A stretch of DNA of 57,475 nucleotides. Source: Brevundimonas sp. ASV9. Lineage in GTDB: Bacteria > Pseudomonadota > Alphaproteobacteria > Caulobacterales > Caulobacteraceae. The number at the start of each line of letters is the position of its first letter. The stretch's first letter is position 1. Of the stretch, positions 8,324 to 16,588 are shown piece after piece. A program made the translations under genes and the position numbers. The notes beneath the pieces were generated by a model. The model was not told the DNA's origin and made no database searches. It worked only from the letters and a program-made list of their open reading frames with translations. The stretch is taken from contig NZ_JAELUF010000008.1 in NCBI RefSeq assembly GCF_016429195.1, positions 1-57,475 of the forward strand. The letters run 5' to 3'.

Positions 8324-8354
8324 GCGCTCAAGTAGGCCGAAAGGCCGGTAGCGC
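8324..8354 (+). ncRNA. structured leader hairpin upstream of rpmA (copy A of a four-copy motif)
   Basis: The outer stem is GCGCT at 8324-8328 with AGCGC at 8350-8354. An asymmetric internal loop has CAAGTA (8329-8334) opposite GGT (8347-8349). The inner stem GGCC/GGCC (8335-8338, 8343-8346) is capped by a GAAA tetraloop. It lies in the rplU-rpmA gap, 24 nt before the rpmA ATG. The same architecture recurs before rsuA, trxA and the thiolase gene. Confidence 0.6.
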
Positions 8355-8378
8355 ACCAAGAAAGTACGGAGCGGCAAG

Positions 8379-8666
8379 ATGGCTCACAAGAAATCCGGTG
8401 GTTCGTCGCGTAACGGTCGCGACTCCGAGTCGAAGCGCCTTGGCGTGAAGAAGTATGGCGGCGAGCGCGTGCTGGCCGGCAACATCATCGTGCGCCAACG
8501 CGGCACCACCTTCCACGCCGGTGAGAACATGGGCATGGGCCGCGACCACACCCTATTCGCCCTGACGAACGGCGCTGTGAAATTCACCACCAAACGTGGC
8601 GGCCGTTGTTACGTGTCGATCCTCGCGGCCAACGACGACGCCGCTCAGGCGATGGCCGCCGAGTAA
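8379..8666 (+). CDS. rpmA: 50S ribosomal protein L27
   Basis: The protein has 95 residues, close to the usual length. The N-terminus [16 protein letters not shown] is the diagnostic L27 start that reaches the peptidyl transferase centre. Gly-Gly-Glu-Arg-Val and Arg-Gly-Thr-Thr-Phe-His follow. A gga-type ribosome site at 8368-8371 precedes the ATG. The structured hairpin at 8324-8354 lies in its leader and a strong terminator follows at 8736-8766. Confidence 0.97.
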   Translation: MAHKKSGGSSRNGRDSESKRLGVKKYGGERVLAGNIIVRQRGTTFHAGENMGMGRDHTLFALTNGAVKFTTKRGGRCYVSILAANDDAAQAMAAE

Positions 8667-8735
8667 CGCAGTCTGGACCTTCCCGGATCGCGTTGCTCCT
8701 GCCAGCAGCCGATCCGGACCAGGGATGATAATCCG

Positions 8736-8766
8736 CGGGGAGTCTGGATCACCAGGCTCCCCGTTT
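8736..8766 (+). terminator. intrinsic terminator after rpmA
   Basis: A 12-bp stem (CGGGGAG at 8736-8742 with CTCCCCG at 8757-8763, and CTGG at 8744-8747 with CCAG at 8752-8755, joined by a T-G pair) has a four-base ATCA loop and is followed by TTT. It closes the rplU-rpmA unit. Confidence 0.85.
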
Positions 8767-8833
8767 GCGTTTCCCCGCCTCGAAGACCGTCCGAGCCCTT
8801 TAAGGAGATGGTCGATAATCCGAGGCAACGCCC

Positions 8834-9367
8834 ATGTGCGTCATCGAAACCTCTCCTGTCGTCGAGACCCGGCGCCTGATCCTGCGCGCGCCCGCGCCCC
8901 AGGATGCGCCGCGCATCGCCGCCCTGGCCAACGACCTGGACATCGCGCGCATGACCAAGCGGATGCCGCATCCGTTCCAGATGCGCGACGCCGACGACTT
9001 CGTGCTGCAGGTGGCTTCACAGGATCCCAGGCGGGCCAATACCTTCGTCATCGACCATGAGGACGTGGGGCCCATCGGCGTCATCGGCCTGTTCGAGGGC
9101 GAAGACCGGGTGCCGGAAACCGGCTATTGGATCGGGCGTGAATACTGGGGCCGGGGCTTCGCCACCGAGGCGCTGGACGCCGCTCTGGTCTGGGCCAGCC
9201 GCAAGTGGAAGCGCCGGGCGCTGGTCGCCGGGCATTTCGCCGACAATCCGGCCTCTGGCCGCGTGCTGGAAAAGGCCGGCTTTCTCTACACCGGCGAGAC
9301 GCGCCGGGCATGGAGCCGGGCGCGTCGGGCTGAGGCCGATACGCGCATGATGGTGTGGCTGGCCTGA
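8834..9367 (+). CDS. GNAT family N-acetyltransferase (RimJ/RimL-like)
   Basis: The protein has 177 residues and the GNAT fold: Glu-Thr-Arg-Arg-Leu-Ile-Leu-Arg near the N-terminus, Gly-Tyr-Trp-Ile-Gly around residue 96, and an acetyl-CoA loop Tyr-Trp-Gly-Arg-Gly-Phe-Ala-Thr-Glu-Ala around 104-113. It ends with the Asn-Pro-Ala-Ser-Gly-Arg-Val-Leu-Glu-Lys-Ala-Gly-Phe block. These enzymes transfer acetyl from acetyl-CoA to an amino group; the acceptor is unknown. An aagga ribosome-binding sequence lies upstream. Confidence 0.88.
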   Translation: MCVIETSPVVETRRLILRAPAPQDAPRIAALANDLDIARMTKRMPHPFQMRDADDFVLQVASQDPRRANTFVIDHEDVGPIGVIGLFEGEDRVPETGYWIGREYWGRGFATEALDAALVWASRKWKRRALVAGHFADNPASGRVLEKAGFLYTGETRRAWSRARRAEADTRMMVWLA

Positions 9368-9383
9368 CGGCCAGCCCGCAGGA

Positions 9384-9581
9384 TCAGCCGCCCGCCAGGG
9401 CGGGGCCATAGACGGCGGCGACGGCGACGGCGCCCACCACCAGCATGGCGCCCGCGCCGGCGATGAAGGTGGCGATGGTCTTGGACCGGCGACGCCGCAT
9501 GCCGCCCGCCTTGTACTTGCGGATGATGACCGACGGCCCTCGCGTAAAGGCCTCGGATCCTATGATATTGTGTTGGGACAA
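9384..9581 (-). CDS. small single-helix membrane protein, hypothetical
   Basis: This 65-residue frame opens with TTG at 9581, preceded by GGGGAG at a suitable distance. A basic stretch (Met-Arg-Arg-Arg-Arg-Ser-Lys, about 28-34) precedes a hydrophobic helix at about 37-62. This suggests an inner-membrane anchor with a short cytoplasmic N-terminus. An internal ATG at residue 28 is an alternative start. It is convergent with the GNAT gene. No family was recognised. Confidence 0.5.
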   Translation of the reverse strand: MSQHNIIGSEAFTRGPSVIIRKYKAGGMRRRRSKTIATFIAGAGAMLVVGAVAVAAVYGPALAGG

Positions 9582-9641
9582 GAAAAAAGCTCCCCGAACT
9601 CTCGCACAGAAGCAGCGATCAGTCCGGGGCGCTCGTGGTCA

Positions 9642-9677
9642 GAAGATGGCGATCCGCGTTACCGGGGGCGCATCTTC
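9642..9677 (-). terminator. possible terminator after the lipoprotein gene
   Basis: GAAGATG at 9642-9648 pairs with CATCTTC at 9671-9677, with extra CG pairs inside. It lies 20 bp beyond the stop of the minus-strand lipoprotein gene. No U tract follows, so this is tentative. The rest of the 9582-9696 gap shows nothing else. Confidence 0.3.
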
Positions 9678-9696
9678 GTGAGAAGGGGCACGCGGG

Positions 9697-10212
9697 TCAC
9701 AGGGTGACCGAGACGACCCGGCCGCCGCGCGTCTGCACCGACTGCATCAGCACCAGGGGCGCGTCGCCCGAGGTGACCGGCACTATCAGGAACCAGCCGC
9801 CGTCCGGCAGGCCGTCGAAGCGGAAACGGCCGTTCTCGCACCGCTCGGAGCGGACATAGTTGCGATAGTCGGCGTTGGCGTCGGCGACGGTGCGGGCGCG
9901 GACGACGGCGGCAGGCACGGCCGCGCGCTGGGTCGAACCATAAAGGGTGCGAAAGCGGGCGCGCGTATAGGGCGTGTCCGGCGTCAGGCCGACGCTGGCG
10001 ACGCAGTCGAAGGCCTTGCCGTCCCGGGCGAAGGCGATCTGGCCCTGGATGCTGTTGCGGCCGGGCATTTGTGACCAGCCGAAATCGGCCTCGTTGAACG
10101 TGGCCGGCCCCCCGTTCGGCAGGCCGCCGCCGGCAGTGGGCGCACAGGCGGAGAGGGATGCGGCGGTCAGGGCGAGAGCCAGGCCAGGGGCGGCGAACGA
10201 ACGGATCGACAT
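9697..10212 (-). CDS. hypothetical lipoprotein
   Basis: The protein has 171 residues with a lipoprotein signal peptide; the lipobox Leu-Ser-Ala-Cys places the lipid anchor at C22. The mature part includes two further cysteines (in Asp-Cys-Val-Ala and Glu-Arg-Cys-Glu), which could form a disulfide. A C-terminal Gly/Asp-rich beta segment resembles small carboxypeptidase-regulatory-like folds, but this is weak. It is divergent from the threonine dehydratase gene. No specific family was recognised. Confidence 0.7.
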   Translation of the reverse strand: MSIRSFAAPGLALALTAASLSACAPTAGGGLPNGGPATFNEADFGWSQMPGRNSIQGQIAFARDGKAFDCVASVGLTPDTPYTRARFRTLYGSTQRAAVPAAVVRARTVADANADYRNYVRSERCENGRFRFDGLPDGGWFLIVPVTSGDAPLVLMQSVQTRGGRVVSVTL

Positions 10213-10315
10213 GGGGCTTCCTCCGGGATTTCGGGGTCGTGGGGGACGACTTCGCCCACTATCGCACGACAGGCCGGGCGACTTCCACGCTCAAGATTCC
10301 CCCTCTGGACCCGGA

Positions 10316-10349
10316 CCCGACAACGCGCGAAACAGGCCCGACAACGCGC
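10316..10349. repeat. 13-bp direct repeat, 21-bp period, upstream of threonine dehydratase
   Basis: CCCGACAACGCGC occurs at 10316-10328 and again at 10337-10349. The 21-bp spacing equals two helical turns, so a dimeric regulator could bind both on one DNA face. It lies 38-71 bp before the ilvA start. The rest of the 174-bp divergent gap shows no clear element. Confidence 0.5.
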
Positions 10350-10386
10350 CCAGTCGTCGAGGCGCGACAGCTCGGAAACGCCCCGT

Positions 10387-11589
10387 ATGACCGTCACCTT
10401 CGCCGATATCCAAGCCGCGCGCACCCGGATCGCCGGCGCGGTCGACCGCACCCCGACCCGCTATTCCAGGAAGCTGTCGCAGCTGACGGGGGCCGAGGTC
10501 TGGGTGAAGTTCGACAATCTGCAATTCACCGGAAGCTTCAAGGAGCGCGGGGCCCTGAACCGGCTGCTGATGCTGAGCCCCGAGGAGATGAAGCGCGGCG
10601 TGGTGGCAGCCAGCGCCGGCAACCACGCCCAGGCCCTGGCCTATCACGGCGGACGGCTAGGCGTGCCGGTGACCATCGTGATGCCCGAGGGCACGCCCTT
10701 CGCCAAGATCAACGGCACCCGCTCGCACGGCGCGACTGTGGTGATCGAGGGGCTGGACTTCACCGGCTCGACAGAGGCGGCCAAGCGGCTGGAAGCGGAA
10801 AAGGGCTATGTCTTCGTCTCGGCCTTCGACGATGAAGGCATCGTGGCGGGCCAGGGCGTCTGCGCGATCGAGCTTCTGGAGGATGCGCCCGAGGTCGAGG
10901 CCCTGATCATCCCCATCGGCGGCGGCGGGCTGATTGCGGGCTGCGCCATCGCGGCCAAGGCGATGAAGCCGGACATCAAGATCTTTGGCGTCGAGGCCGC
11001 CCGTTATCCGTCCTTCACCGCCAGACGGGCGGGCAAGCCGCCGGTCTGCACCGGCCAGACCATCGCCGAGGGCATCGCCATCAAGGCGGTGGGCGACATT
11101 CCCTTCGCCCTGGCCGACCCGCTGGTGGACGAGGTCTTCGTCTGCGAGGAAGCCGACTTCGAACGGGCCGTCGCCACCTATGTCACCTATGAGAAGACGG
11201 TGTCAGAAGGCGCCGGCGCGGGCGGTCTGGCGGCGCTGCTGGCCTACCCCGACCGGTTCAAGGGGATGAAGGTCGGGCTGGAGCTGTGCGGCGGCAACAT
11301 CGATGCGCGGATGCTGGCGGTCGTCTTGAACCGCGAGATGGTCCGTGAACGGAGACTGATCGTCTATCGCATCCTGGGCGACGACCGGCCGGGCATGTTG
11401 TCGGCCATGGCGGCGGTGATCGGCGGCCTGGGCGGCAACATCATCGACGTGGTTCACAACCGGCTGGCGCTGGACGTGCCGGCCAAGGGCGCCGAGTTCG
11501 ACATCATGGTCGAAACGCGCGATAGCGCCCACGCCGACGAGATCGGCGAGGCCTTGAAGGAACGCGGCTATGAACTTCGGATGGGGTAA
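10387..11589 (+). CDS. ilvA: threonine ammonia-lyase with C-terminal ACT domain
   Basis: This 400-residue PLP enzyme deaminates threonine to 2-oxobutanoate, the first step towards isoleucine. The PLP lysine is K52 in Gly-Ser-Phe-Lys-Glu-Arg-Gly-Ala. The substrate loop Ala-Ser-Ala-Gly-Asn-His is at 75-80, and the phosphate-binding Gly-Gly-Gly-Gly-Leu is near 178-182. A single ACT domain (about 325-400, Asp-Asp-Arg-Pro-Gly-Met-Leu) suggests allosteric control. The length matches the shorter ACT-containing class rather than the 500-residue E. coli IlvA. The 3' end overlaps the FKBP gene by 20 bp. Confidence 0.9.
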   Translation: MTVTFADIQAARTRIAGAVDRTPTRYSRKLSQLTGAEVWVKFDNLQFTGSFKERGALNRLLMLSPEEMKRGVVAASAGNHAQALAYHGGRLGVPVTIVMPEGTPFAKINGTRSHGATVVIEGLDFTGSTEAAKRLEAEKGYVFVSAFDDEGIVAGQGVCAIELLEDAPEVEALIIPIGGGGLIAGCAIAAKAMKPDIKIFGVEAARYPSFTARRAGKPPVCTGQTIAEGIAIKAVGDIPFALADPLVDEVFVCEEADFERAVATYVTYEKTVSEGAGAGGLAALLAYPDRFKGMKVGLELCGGNIDARMLAVVLNREMVRERRLIVYRILGDDRPGMLSAMAAVIGGLGGNIIDVVHNRLALDVPAKGAEFDIMVETRDSAHADEIGEALKERGYELRMG

Positions 11590-12085
11590 GGCGGCGATCG
11601 TCGCGGCCTTCTTGCTGGCGGGCTGCGGCCAGGCCGAGCCGGTCGATCCGAACGCAGGCAAGGCCGAGGCGGCCGCCTTCATGGCCAAGAACGCCAAGGA
11701 GGAGGGCGTTCAGACCCTGCCGAGCGGCTTGCAATACAAGGTGGTTCAGGCGGGACCGGCCGGCGGCGTCAGCCCGGACCGCAACGACCTGGTCAAGGTC
11801 GACTACGAGGGCAAGCTGGTCGACAACAGCGTGTTCGACAGCTCTTTCGCACGCGGCGCGCCGGCGGTGTTCACGCCCGAGGAGGTCGTCAAGGGCTGGA
11901 CCGAGGCGCTGCAGAAGATGCGCGTCGGCGACGAATGGCTGCTCTATGTCCCGCCCGAGCTAGGTTATGGCGAGCAGGGCAATCCCAAGATCCCCGCCAA
12001 CTCCGTACTGATCTTCCGCCTGAAACTGCTGGACGTGGCCAAGGTGCCCGGCGGCGGATCGGGCGTCGGCACGGCGATGGGATGA
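11570..12085 (+). CDS. FKBP-type peptidyl-prolyl isomerase, lipoprotein
   Basis: The protein has 171 residues with a lipoprotein signal (lipobox Leu-Ala-Gly-Cys, C19). A short helical region (to about 45) is followed by an FKBP domain. The domain shows Leu-Pro-Ser-Gly-Leu-Gln-Tyr, Val-Asp-Tyr-Glu-Gly-Lys-Leu, Phe-Asp-Ser-Ser, Val-Val-Lys-Gly-Trp and Pro-Pro-Glu-Leu-Gly-Tyr-Gly. It catalyses cis-trans proline isomerisation in the periplasm. The ATG lies inside ilvA in another frame, so expression is probably coupled to ilvA although the functions look unrelated. Confidence 0.92.
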   Translation: MNFGWGKAAIVAAFLLAGCGQAEPVDPNAGKAEAAAFMAKNAKEEGVQTLPSGLQYKVVQAGPAGGVSPDRNDLVKVDYEGKLVDNSVFDSSFARGAPAVFTPEEVVKGWTEALQKMRVGDEWLLYVPPELGYGEQGNPKIPANSVLIFRLKLLDVAKVPGGGSGVGTAMG

Positions 12086-12119
12086 GCTGCTTCTCAGAGC
12101 GGTCGAAAGCCAGGGCGGA

Positions 12120-12929
12120 TCACAGATACGGGCCCCACATGAAGGCGGCGGTCCCGAACACGCCGACGGCCGTATAGAGGGCGGCCAGGCAGACGAGGGC
12201 GGCGACCGCGATCTTGGGCGCCGTTCGCGGACTGCGGCCCGCCGCCAGATAGAGTTCCAGAACCGCCAGCGGGATCAGATAGCTGCCGAAGGTCAGGACG
12301 ATGTCGGTGGGACCGGACAGGATCTTGGTCATGTCGACCGGTCCTTGGCAAAGGATGATCCAGGCCATCAGACCGCTGCGCAGGAACCAGACGCCGCTGA
12401 CCGCCATGAAGGCGCGCATGGCCCAGACGCGGTGCGCCTCGAACCTGCGTGGAAGCGCGCGACGCCAGGCGAAGACTGCGAAGACGAGGATAAGGACCGC
12501 GTCACCCAGGATGGCGACGGCCGAGATTTCGGACAACCAGGTTCCCCGCACGATCGTCAGCCACGCCCCGCTGAGCGCCATGAAGAGGGCGACGATCAGA
12601 AAGACGCGGCCGGTCCAGCGGTGCAGGCGTGGAAGGCGACGGCGCAGAGCGGGCCACAGTTGCATCAATCCGCCCAGAGTGACGACCGCCGCCATCAGGA
12701 CATGGGCGATGAACATGAGGTTTCCCAGATCATCGCCGGCCACATAGCCGTCGATCAGCGGCTTGTCGTTCCACCCGGCGAAATTCCCTGTCGCTGTCCT
12801 CGTCCCGTAGAAGGCCAGGATGAAGACGATGAAGACGACCTGGCCAATGATGGCCGCGACGAACCACGCGGCGCCGGCCCAGCGCAACAGGCGGGAAGCG
12901 AAGGGGAGAGAGGGCGAGGGGACGGGCAT
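12120..12929 (-). CDS. DUF2306-like multi-pass membrane protein
   Basis: The protein has 269 residues with about seven hydrophobic segments. A His in Phe-Ile-Ala-His-Val-Leu-Met, a Leu-His-Arg-Trp-Thr-Gly-Arg motif after the third segment, and Glu-Ala-His-Arg-Val-Trp-Ala-Met-Arg further on fit DUF2306 membrane proteins, whose conserved histidines suggest haem or quinone contact. The ATG at 12929 is chosen because the upstream extension is basic and low-quality. It is divergent from a membrane-anchored AraC regulator that probably controls it. Confidence 0.72.
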   Translation of the reverse strand: MPVPSPSLPFASRLLRWAGAAWFVAAIIGQVVFIVFILAFYGTRTATGNFAGWNDKPLIDGYVAGDDLGNLMFIAHVLMAAVVTLGGLMQLWPALRRRLPRLHRWTGRVFLIVALFMALSGAWLTIVRGTWLSEISAVAILGDAVLILVFAVFAWRRALPRRFEAHRVWAMRAFMAVSGVWFLRSGLMAWIILCQGPVDMTKILSGPTDIVLTFGSYLIPLAVLELYLAAGRSPRTAPKIAVAALVCLAALYTAVGVFGTAAFMWGPYL

Positions 12930-13098
12930 TGGATATCCGACGATACGAGCAAGAGACGGCGTCGCATGCGCCGCCGCCGGGGCGCGGTCTCGCCGATTTG
13001 GAATTCGGCCGGTCTTTTTCCATCTCTTTCGCTGCAAGGCCCTGCTGGACAGGCGCAGCGGCGCCGGGCGATGACAGAGGATCGCTTCAGGAGGGCGG

Positions 13099-14094
13099 AT
13101 GACCGCGACCGCATTCAGATCCGCGACCCTGTTCGGCCAGGATCGACAAGGTCCGTCTGGGCCGCATCAGGCGCCGAGCCGGCTGACTGTTCATGCCTGT
13201 GTCGCCGTCGTTGCGTTCTGCGCCTACATCCTGGCGCGCGAGACGCACGGAGGAGTTTCCACGGGCTTCGCCGCCCTCGGGGTTTCGGCCTGCGGCTGGT
13301 CATGGCTTTTGGCCCGCGCCCTGTTCGACCCGGCGAAACACGACGCCCTGTGGCCGCGTCTGGTCGTAATGATTGTGGCGACGGCGGGGGCGACGGCGGT
13401 GTTGGCGCCGCCCCATCAGCCCGTCTCGACCGTGGCGAACAACCTCTATGTCCTGAGCGGATCGGGGGCCTTGCTGATGACCTTCGTGGAGCCGTTCCAC
13501 AGACGCGGCTGCGCCCTGGCGCGGGCGGAGATACTGTTTCGGGCGATTTTCGTCGGCGTGTTCGCCCTGCTGGTCGGGGTCGCGGTCCTGGCGGCCTGGA
13601 AGGCACCGGAACCGATCGAGACTGCTTGCGCCGGTGTGGGTCTGTTGGGCGTGATTTTGGCCACATGGTATCGGCTAAAGCGACCTCTGGTCCTGGTCGA
13701 GCGCGCGTCAGCGATGAAGAAGACCGCCACGTCGGACGATCTTCTCTTGGCCCGCCGGCTGGAAGCGTTGTTGCGCGACACGGCCGTCCATCTCGATCCC
13801 GAACTCAGGATCGGCGACGTCGCGGCTCGCCTGGACGTGCCGGAACATCGGGTTTCACGTTGCATCGGCGCGGCGACCGGCTTTCCCAACTTCAACCGCC
13901 TGATCAATCATCATCGGGTTGAGGCGGCGAAACGTCTGTTGGCGTCGCCCGATCAAGCCCGGTCCATCCTGCAGATCGCACTGGATTGCGGCTTCGCCTC
14001 GCTGGGGCCGTTCAACCGGGCCTTTCGCGAGGAGACGGGAACCACGCCTCGGGCCTATCGCGCGCTTCAGCGGTCCAAAGCCGTCGAGGGCTGA
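13099..14094 (+). CDS. AraC family transcriptional regulator with N-terminal membrane domain
   Basis: The protein has 331 residues. The N-terminal 200 contain about six hydrophobic segments. The C-terminal 110 (about 220-331) form an AraC-type double helix-turn-helix: [10 protein letters not shown], then [17 protein letters not shown]. It probably senses a membrane or periplasmic signal. It is divergent from the DUF2306 gene across a 169-bp gap in which I see no clear operator. Its end overlaps queG (convergent) by 28 bp. Confidence 0.85.
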   Translation: MTATAFRSATLFGQDRQGPSGPHQAPSRLTVHACVAVVAFCAYILARETHGGVSTGFAALGVSACGWSWLLARALFDPAKHDALWPRLVVMIVATAGATAVLAPPHQPVSTVANNLYVLSGSGALLMTFVEPFHRRGCALARAEILFRAIFVGVFALLVGVAVLAAWKAPEPIETACAGVGLLGVILATWYRLKRPLVLVERASAMKKTATSDDLLLARRLEALLRDTAVHLDPELRIGDVAARLDVPEHRVSRCIGAATGFPNFNRLINHHRVEAAKRLLASPDQARSILQIALDCGFASLGPFNRAFREETGTTPRAYRALQRSKAVEG

Positions 14095-15137
14095 GCCCCG
14101 GCCTGCTCGGACAGCCGTCCGACCGCCCAGATCGCCGCGTCGCGCACCACCGGCGCCGGGTCGTTGACCAGGCGTTCGGCGCAAATCTTCAAAGTCGGAT
14201 CGCCGCTGTTGCCGATGGCGTACAGGACGTTGCGGACGAAGCGGTCGCGGCCGATGCGCTTGACCGGGCTCTTGGCGAACAGGGCGCGAAAGCCGGGGTC
14301 GTCCAACGCCGCCAGTTCCGCCAGCCGCGGCCTTTTTAGCGCCGGGCGCGATAGAAGCCGCATCTCCCGCGCCTCTTGCGCGAACTTGTTCCAGGGGCAG
14401 ACGGCCAGACAGTCGTCGCAGCCATAGATGCGCGATCCGGTCAGGGTGCGGAACTCGACCGGCCAGGGACCGGCGAACTCGATGGTCAGGTAGGACAGGC
14501 AGCGCCGGGCGTCGAGCTGGAACGGGGCGGGAAAGGCCTTGGTCGGGCAGGCGTCCAGACAGGCGGTGCAGCGGCCGCAGTGTTCGGTCTCGGCCGCGTC
14601 GGGCGCGATCTCGGCGGCGGTCAGGATCGTGCCCAGAAACAGCCAGTTGCCGTGGGTGCGGCTGAGCAGATTGGTGTGCTTGCCCTGCCAGCCCAGGCCG
14701 GCACGCTGGGCCAGCGGTTTTTCCATCAGGGGGGCGGTGTCGACGAAGACCTTGATGTCGGCGCCGTTGCGGGCCGCGATCTGGCCGGCCAGCTGTTTCA
14801 GCCGGCCCTTGATGACCTCATGATAGTCGTCGCCGCGGGCATAGACGGAGATGTAGCCGGCCGAACGGTCGGCCAGCTGATCCAGCGGGTTCTGCTCCGG
14901 GCCGTAGTTCATGCCCAGGACGATGGCGGTCCGGGCCTCGTCCCACATGGCGGTGGGGTGCTGGCGACGATCCAGCGTCGTCTCCATCCATTCCATGTCG
15001 CCATGCCGGCCCTCGTCCACGAAACGCCGCAGCCGCTCGCCCGCCGGCCAGGCGTCGGCCGCCGAGGCGAACCGGCAGACATCGAAGCCCAGCTCGGCCG
15101 CGCGCTGGCGGATGAAGGTTTTCAGGCGGTCGGACAC
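14067..15137 (-). CDS. queG: epoxyqueuosine reductase
   Basis: The protein has 356 residues from GTG at 15137. It reduces epoxyqueuosine to queuosine at the tRNA wobble base, using a corrinoid and two 4Fe-4S clusters. Two cluster motifs are visible: [12 protein letters not shown] near residue 183, and [12 protein letters not shown] near 240. A C-terminal HEAT-like repeat region follows. An upstream in-frame ATG at 15254 overlaps the neighbouring gene and adds a non-conserved basic extension, so it was not used. Confidence 0.92.
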   Translation of the reverse strand: MSDRLKTFIRQRAAELGFDVCRFASAADAWPAGERLRRFVDEGRHGDMEWMETTLDRRQHPTAMWDEARTAIVLGMNYGPEQNPLDQLADRSAGYISVYARGDDYHEVIKGRLKQLAGQIAARNGADIKVFVDTAPLMEKPLAQRAGLGWQGKHTNLLSRTHGNWLFLGTILTAAEIAPDAAETEHCGRCTACLDACPTKAFPAPFQLDARRCLSYLTIEFAGPWPVEFRTLTGSRIYGCDDCLAVCPWNKFAQEAREMRLLSRPALKRPRLAELAALDDPGFRALFAKSPVKRIGRDRFVRNVLYAIGNSGDPTLKICAERLVNDPAPVVRDAAIWAVGRLSEQAGAQPSTALDR

Positions 15138-15228
15138 GGGGCGGGGGATAGCATGAGAGCGCGGACGCGTCTTGAGAGGAGCGACTTGAAGACTGTGCTC
15201 GAGTCTGCCTTCGACCCGTTGCGGACGT

Positions 15229-15771
15229 TTAGCGTTCAGCGAAGAGGCCGGCAAAACTTCTCAGTTCGAAACGATCGACCGATTTTGGGTCGCCGGTTGT
15301 TCGGATTGAAAACTCTACCAAGCCTACAACAGGGCAAACTACGCTTGTCGTTATACCACCTTCGGAAGTGGCTCTGATCTCGTTGCAAGGCCATGACCAA
15401 TACGTCACGGGACGGGCGGAGTAGCGAAACTCGCCATTCAAAAAATCGGGTCGCGGCAGTGACGAAAGTAGTGGGTGTCCTCCCCGCGTCCGATAGCAAC
15501 CGATCGAGCCTCGGCTGCATGGCGTCAGATCATCACCGGAAAAACCTTTCGCCACGGCTTCGCGGTCGTCTCTGTATTCTGACCATGTTGCACCCAATCT
15601 CGGATCAGCGAAGAGATACATACCCCTGAAATCGCCCTCCGTGACTTGGTAAGCCACATCATAGGCGGCGACATCGATCCGCCTGGGCGACGCTGCTGGC
15701 TCTGGCGTAGGCGGTGATTCAGAACAACTCATCAGCGCAACCAAAAAGATGGGGAGCAGGGCGTTGCGCAT
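15229..15771 (-). CDS. hypothetical lipoprotein in a lower-GC patch
   Basis: The protein has 180 residues from ATG at 15771 (Met-Arg-Asn-Ala-Leu). A lipoprotein signal carries the lipobox Leu-Met-Ser-Cys near residue 16. The mature part has several more cysteines and aromatic residues but no motif I recognise. Base composition is close to balanced here, clearly lower in GC than either neighbour, which suggests later acquisition or weak selection. An ATG 12 codons upstream is an alternative start, but the signal peptide fits the one used. Confidence 0.62.
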   Translation of the reverse strand: MRNALLPIFLVALMSCSESPPTPEPAASPRRIDVAAYDVAYQVTEGDFRGMYLFADPRLGATWSEYRDDREAVAKGFSGDDLTPCSRGSIGCYRTRGGHPLLSSLPRPDFLNGEFRYSARPVTYWSWPCNEIRATSEGGITTSVVCPVVGLVEFSIRTTGDPKSVDRFELRSFAGLFAER

Positions 15772-15840
15772 TCGTGAATGTTGACACCGATCACCTCCGC
15801 TTTCCACCCTAAGCGGTCATCAAGCACGTCGGCTTTGAGT

Positions 15841-16527
15841 CTAGAAATCCAGGTCCGCGTACCAGGCCGAGGGCGGCACGCCGACGAAGCGGTCGGCGAG
15901 CAGGGGGCGGAAGCAGGGGCGGGATTTGACCTTGGAGTACCAAGTCTTCAGTCCGGGCCAGGTCTTCCACTGGATCTCGCCGAAATAGTCCAGCACCGAC
16001 AGGTGGGCGGCGGCGATCAGATCGGCCTGGGACAGGCGGCGGCCGGCCAGCCAGTCGCGGGCGGCGACCAGGTCTTCCAGCATGGCGAGGTGGGATTTCA
16101 GGGCGTCGCGGCCGTCGCGCAGGGCGCGGGCTTCGGGCGGGCCAAGCTTCAGCAGCGGTTTTTCCATCCGCTCGTGCAGCAGGACGGCGTCGACTTCGTC
16201 CATGAAGCGGCGCTCGAACCAGCCCGTCAGGCGGCGCGCCTCGGCCCGTTCGGCGAGATCGGCGGGCAGCAGCAGCGGCCCCTTCTGCTGGTCCTCGATC
16301 CAGCCCAGGATGGCGGGCAGTTCACACAGCACCAGCGGACGACCGCGATCCATCGTCTGAATCACAGGCGGCAGGCCGGACGGATTGAAGTCATTGACCG
16401 GGCAATCGTCCTCCCACGGACGGACCGGCGCATCTGTCCATTCGATACGCGCCTCGCCCAGCGCCAGTCGCGCGGCGCGCGAGGCGGGCTGGAAGGCGAA
16501 GTGGAAGAGAACGCAAGGGTCGGCCAT
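15841..16527 (-). CDS. glutathione S-transferase family protein
   Basis: The protein has 228 residues. The N-terminal thioredoxin-like domain includes Phe-Asn-Pro-Ser-Gly-Leu-Pro-Pro-Val-Ile near 47-56 and a Leu-Cys-Glu-Leu-Pro-Ala-Ile turn, corresponding to the Glu-Ser glutathione contact of typical GSTs. The C-terminal helical domain has Ser-Gln-Ala-Asp-Leu-Ile-Ala-Ala-Ala-His near 165-174 (N-capping motif). The substrate is unknown. It lies downstream of the cation exporter on the same strand. Confidence 0.85.
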   Translation of the reverse strand: MADPCVLFHFAFQPASRAARLALGEARIEWTDAPVRPWEDDCPVNDFNPSGLPPVIQTMDRGRPLVLCELPAILGWIEDQQKGPLLLPADLAERAEARRLTGWFERRFMDEVDAVLLHERMEKPLLKLGPPEARALRDGRDALKSHLAMLEDLVAARDWLAGRRLSQADLIAAAHLSVLDYFGEIQWKTWPGLKTWYSKVKSRPCFRPLLADRFVGVPPSAWYADLDF

Positions 16528-16551
16528 CAGGGGTTGATGCGCCCGGACCCG

Positions 16552-16566
16552 TTAATGCGCGTTTAC
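16552..16566 (-). promoter_or_regulatory. possible CtrA-type site upstream of the GST gene
   Basis: TTAA at 16552-16555 and TTAC at 16563-16566 are separated by exactly 7 bp, close to the TTAA-N7-TTAA consensus for the cell-cycle regulator CtrA in Caulobacterales. It lies 25-39 bp upstream of the GST start. One base differs from consensus and a single site can occur by chance. Confidence 0.25.
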
Positions 16567-16588
16567 TGCATTGAAATTGGACGCAAGG

